The position numbers were made by a program, and so were the translations under genes. The notes beneath the pieces were generated by a model. It saw only the letters and a program-made list of their open reading frames with translations. It made no database searches and was not told the origin of the DNA. From an uncultured Eubacteriales bacterium (lineage in GTDB: Bacteria > Bacillota_A > Clostridia > Oscillospirales > Oscillospiraceae): DNA of 5,962 nucleotides. How positions within the stretch are numbered: the first letter of the stretch is position 1; every line of letters begins with the position of its first letter. The DNA lies in NCBI GenBank assembly GCA_949747935.1, contig CATKHE010000117.1, positions 1-5,962 on the forward strand. The letters run 5' to 3'. This document shows, in pieces, positions 5,277 to 5,962 of the stretch.

Positions 5277-5962
5277 TCACGCTCCCATAAAAAACTCCCG
5301 CGTCTGCGCTGCGTTTCGCTGGACTTCCTCCGTCAGGGCTTCCAGGTTGGGGAACCTCCGCTCCTCCCGCAGGCGCTTGTAGAACTCCATTCGCACTGTG
5401 CGGCCGTAGAGATCGCCGTCAAAGTCCAGGATGAAGCCCTCCACTGTCACCCGGTCTCCGTCGGCCACTGTGGGCCGGACCCCTACGTTGGTCACCGCCG
5501 GATAGGGCCCCTCTCCAGGGAGGTGCCGGGGGCCGGGGGGCTCGTGATTGTCGGGGCAGAGGGGGAGGACCCATACTCTGGTGGCGTACACCCCGAATGC
5601 GGGGACAATGATCCCCTCCGTAAAGGACAGGTTCACTGTGGGAAAGCCTAGCCGTGAACCCAGGCGCTTGCCGTGGCGCACAGTGTCTGTCAGGCGGTAA
5701 GGGTGGCCCAGAAACTCCACCGCCCGCTCCATCTCTCCCTGGGCGATCAGGCCTCGGATGTAGGTGGAGGAGATGGTAATCCCGTCTCGCTCAACCTTCC
5801 GGATAATATCGCAGCCCACACCCAGCTCCCGGCACTTTTCCCTCAGCCGCTCCGGGTTGCCCCTGCCCATATGGCCGAAGTGAAAATCGTGACCGGCCAC
5901 CACGTGGACCACCCCCAGCTTTTTAACCAGGAAGTCCGTGATAAACTCCTCCCAGTCCATGC
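5277..5962 (-). CDS. ribF: Bifunctional riboflavin kinase / FAD synthetase RibF (5' end outside window)
   Basis: RibF phosphorylates riboflavin to FMN and adenylylates FMN to FAD in the cytoplasm. Numbering from the Met at 5960, which is internal because RibF usually has some 80-90 more residues before this point: the end of the FAD synthetase domain shows G-H-D-F-H-F-G (23-29) and the I-S-S-T-Y-I-R motif (63-69). The flavokinase domain begins near G85-H-P-Y and includes H96-G, L104-G-F-P-T-V-N110 (metal/ATP-binding P-T-x-N), G123-V-Y, T157-N-V-G-V-R-P-T, and V173-E174 in the position of the catalytic glutamate. L-D-F-D-G-D-L-Y-G (178-186) is typical. The nucleotide-binding G-H-x-G-H region is off the window. 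Between G-V-Y and the T-N-V-G segment there is a Pro-rich stretch (about 130-154) longer than in most RibF proteins. The stop lies 6 bp before the DUF1576-like gene. No promoter or FMN riboswitch can be judged because the 5' end is missing. Confidence 0.96.
   Translation of the reverse strand, partial: MDWEEFITDFLVKKLGVVHVVAGHDFHFGHMGRGNPERLREKCRELGVGCDIIRKVERDGITISSTYIRGLIAQGEMERAVEFLGHPYRLTDTVRHGKRLGSRLGFPTVNLSFTEGIIVPAFGVYATRVWVLPLCPDNHEPPGPRHLPGEGPYPAVTNVGVRPTVADGDRVTVEGFILDFDGDLYGRTVRMEFYKRLREERRFPNLEALTEEVQRNAAQTREFFMGA

Noticed and set aside
5238..5651. Plus-strand open frame opposite ribF
   Set aside because: RibF motifs on the minus strand explain this stretch fully, and the plus-strand frame has no ribosome site or recognised domain.

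Overview
This window reads as a piece of a high-GC Firmicutes chromosome. The best guess is a gut Clostridia of the Oscillospiraceae type (Flavonifractor or Oscillibacter relatives). This rests on the GC-rich coding, Gram-positive style lipoproteins, AGGAG-type ribosome binding sites, and FtsH and RibF sequences of clostridial character. The lineage is inferred from remembered sequence style, not from a search. The content is mainly chromosomal housekeeping and cell-envelope genes. I see no insertion sequence, phage gene, CRISPR array, toxin-antitoxin pair or defence system.

Layout, left to right. (1) 1-984, plus strand: the 3' part of ftsH, the membrane AAA+ zinc protease; its start lies outside the window. 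(2) 985-1183: a compact single-gene tRNA unit. It has a very good sigma-A promoter (TTTACA, 17 bp, extended TGcTATACT), a tRNA-Arg with anticodon CCG and encoded CCA, and a strong intrinsic terminator that begins at the last base of the tRNA. An 11-bp inverted repeat brackets the -10 box. (3) 1234-3866, plus strand: two lipoprotein genes overlapping by ATGA. They are a beta-lactamase-fold serine hydrolase and a CapA-family metallophosphoesterase-like protein, and both have a Glu-Pro linker after the lipid-modified cysteine. (4) 3873-3907: a hairpin with T-runs on both strands, serving as a shared terminator between convergent units. (5) 5962-3906, minus strand: ribF (riboflavin kinase/FAD synthetase, start outside the window) followed 6 bp later by an internally duplicated multi-pass membrane protein that I recall as the DUF1576 family.

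How the genes may work together. The two lipoproteins are translationally coupled and are probably displayed together on the outer face of the membrane, acting on envelope polymers. The ribF/membrane-protein pair looks co-transcribed, which raises but does not prove a flavin- or nucleotide-linked role for the membrane protein. tRNA-Arg(CCG) reads CGG, the dominant arginine codon in the neighbouring ftsH segment. The items most worth following are the two-fold repeated unknown membrane protein beside ribF, the palindrome centred on the tRNA promoter, the G·U-rich tRNA, and the coupled hydrolase/CapA lipoprotein pair.
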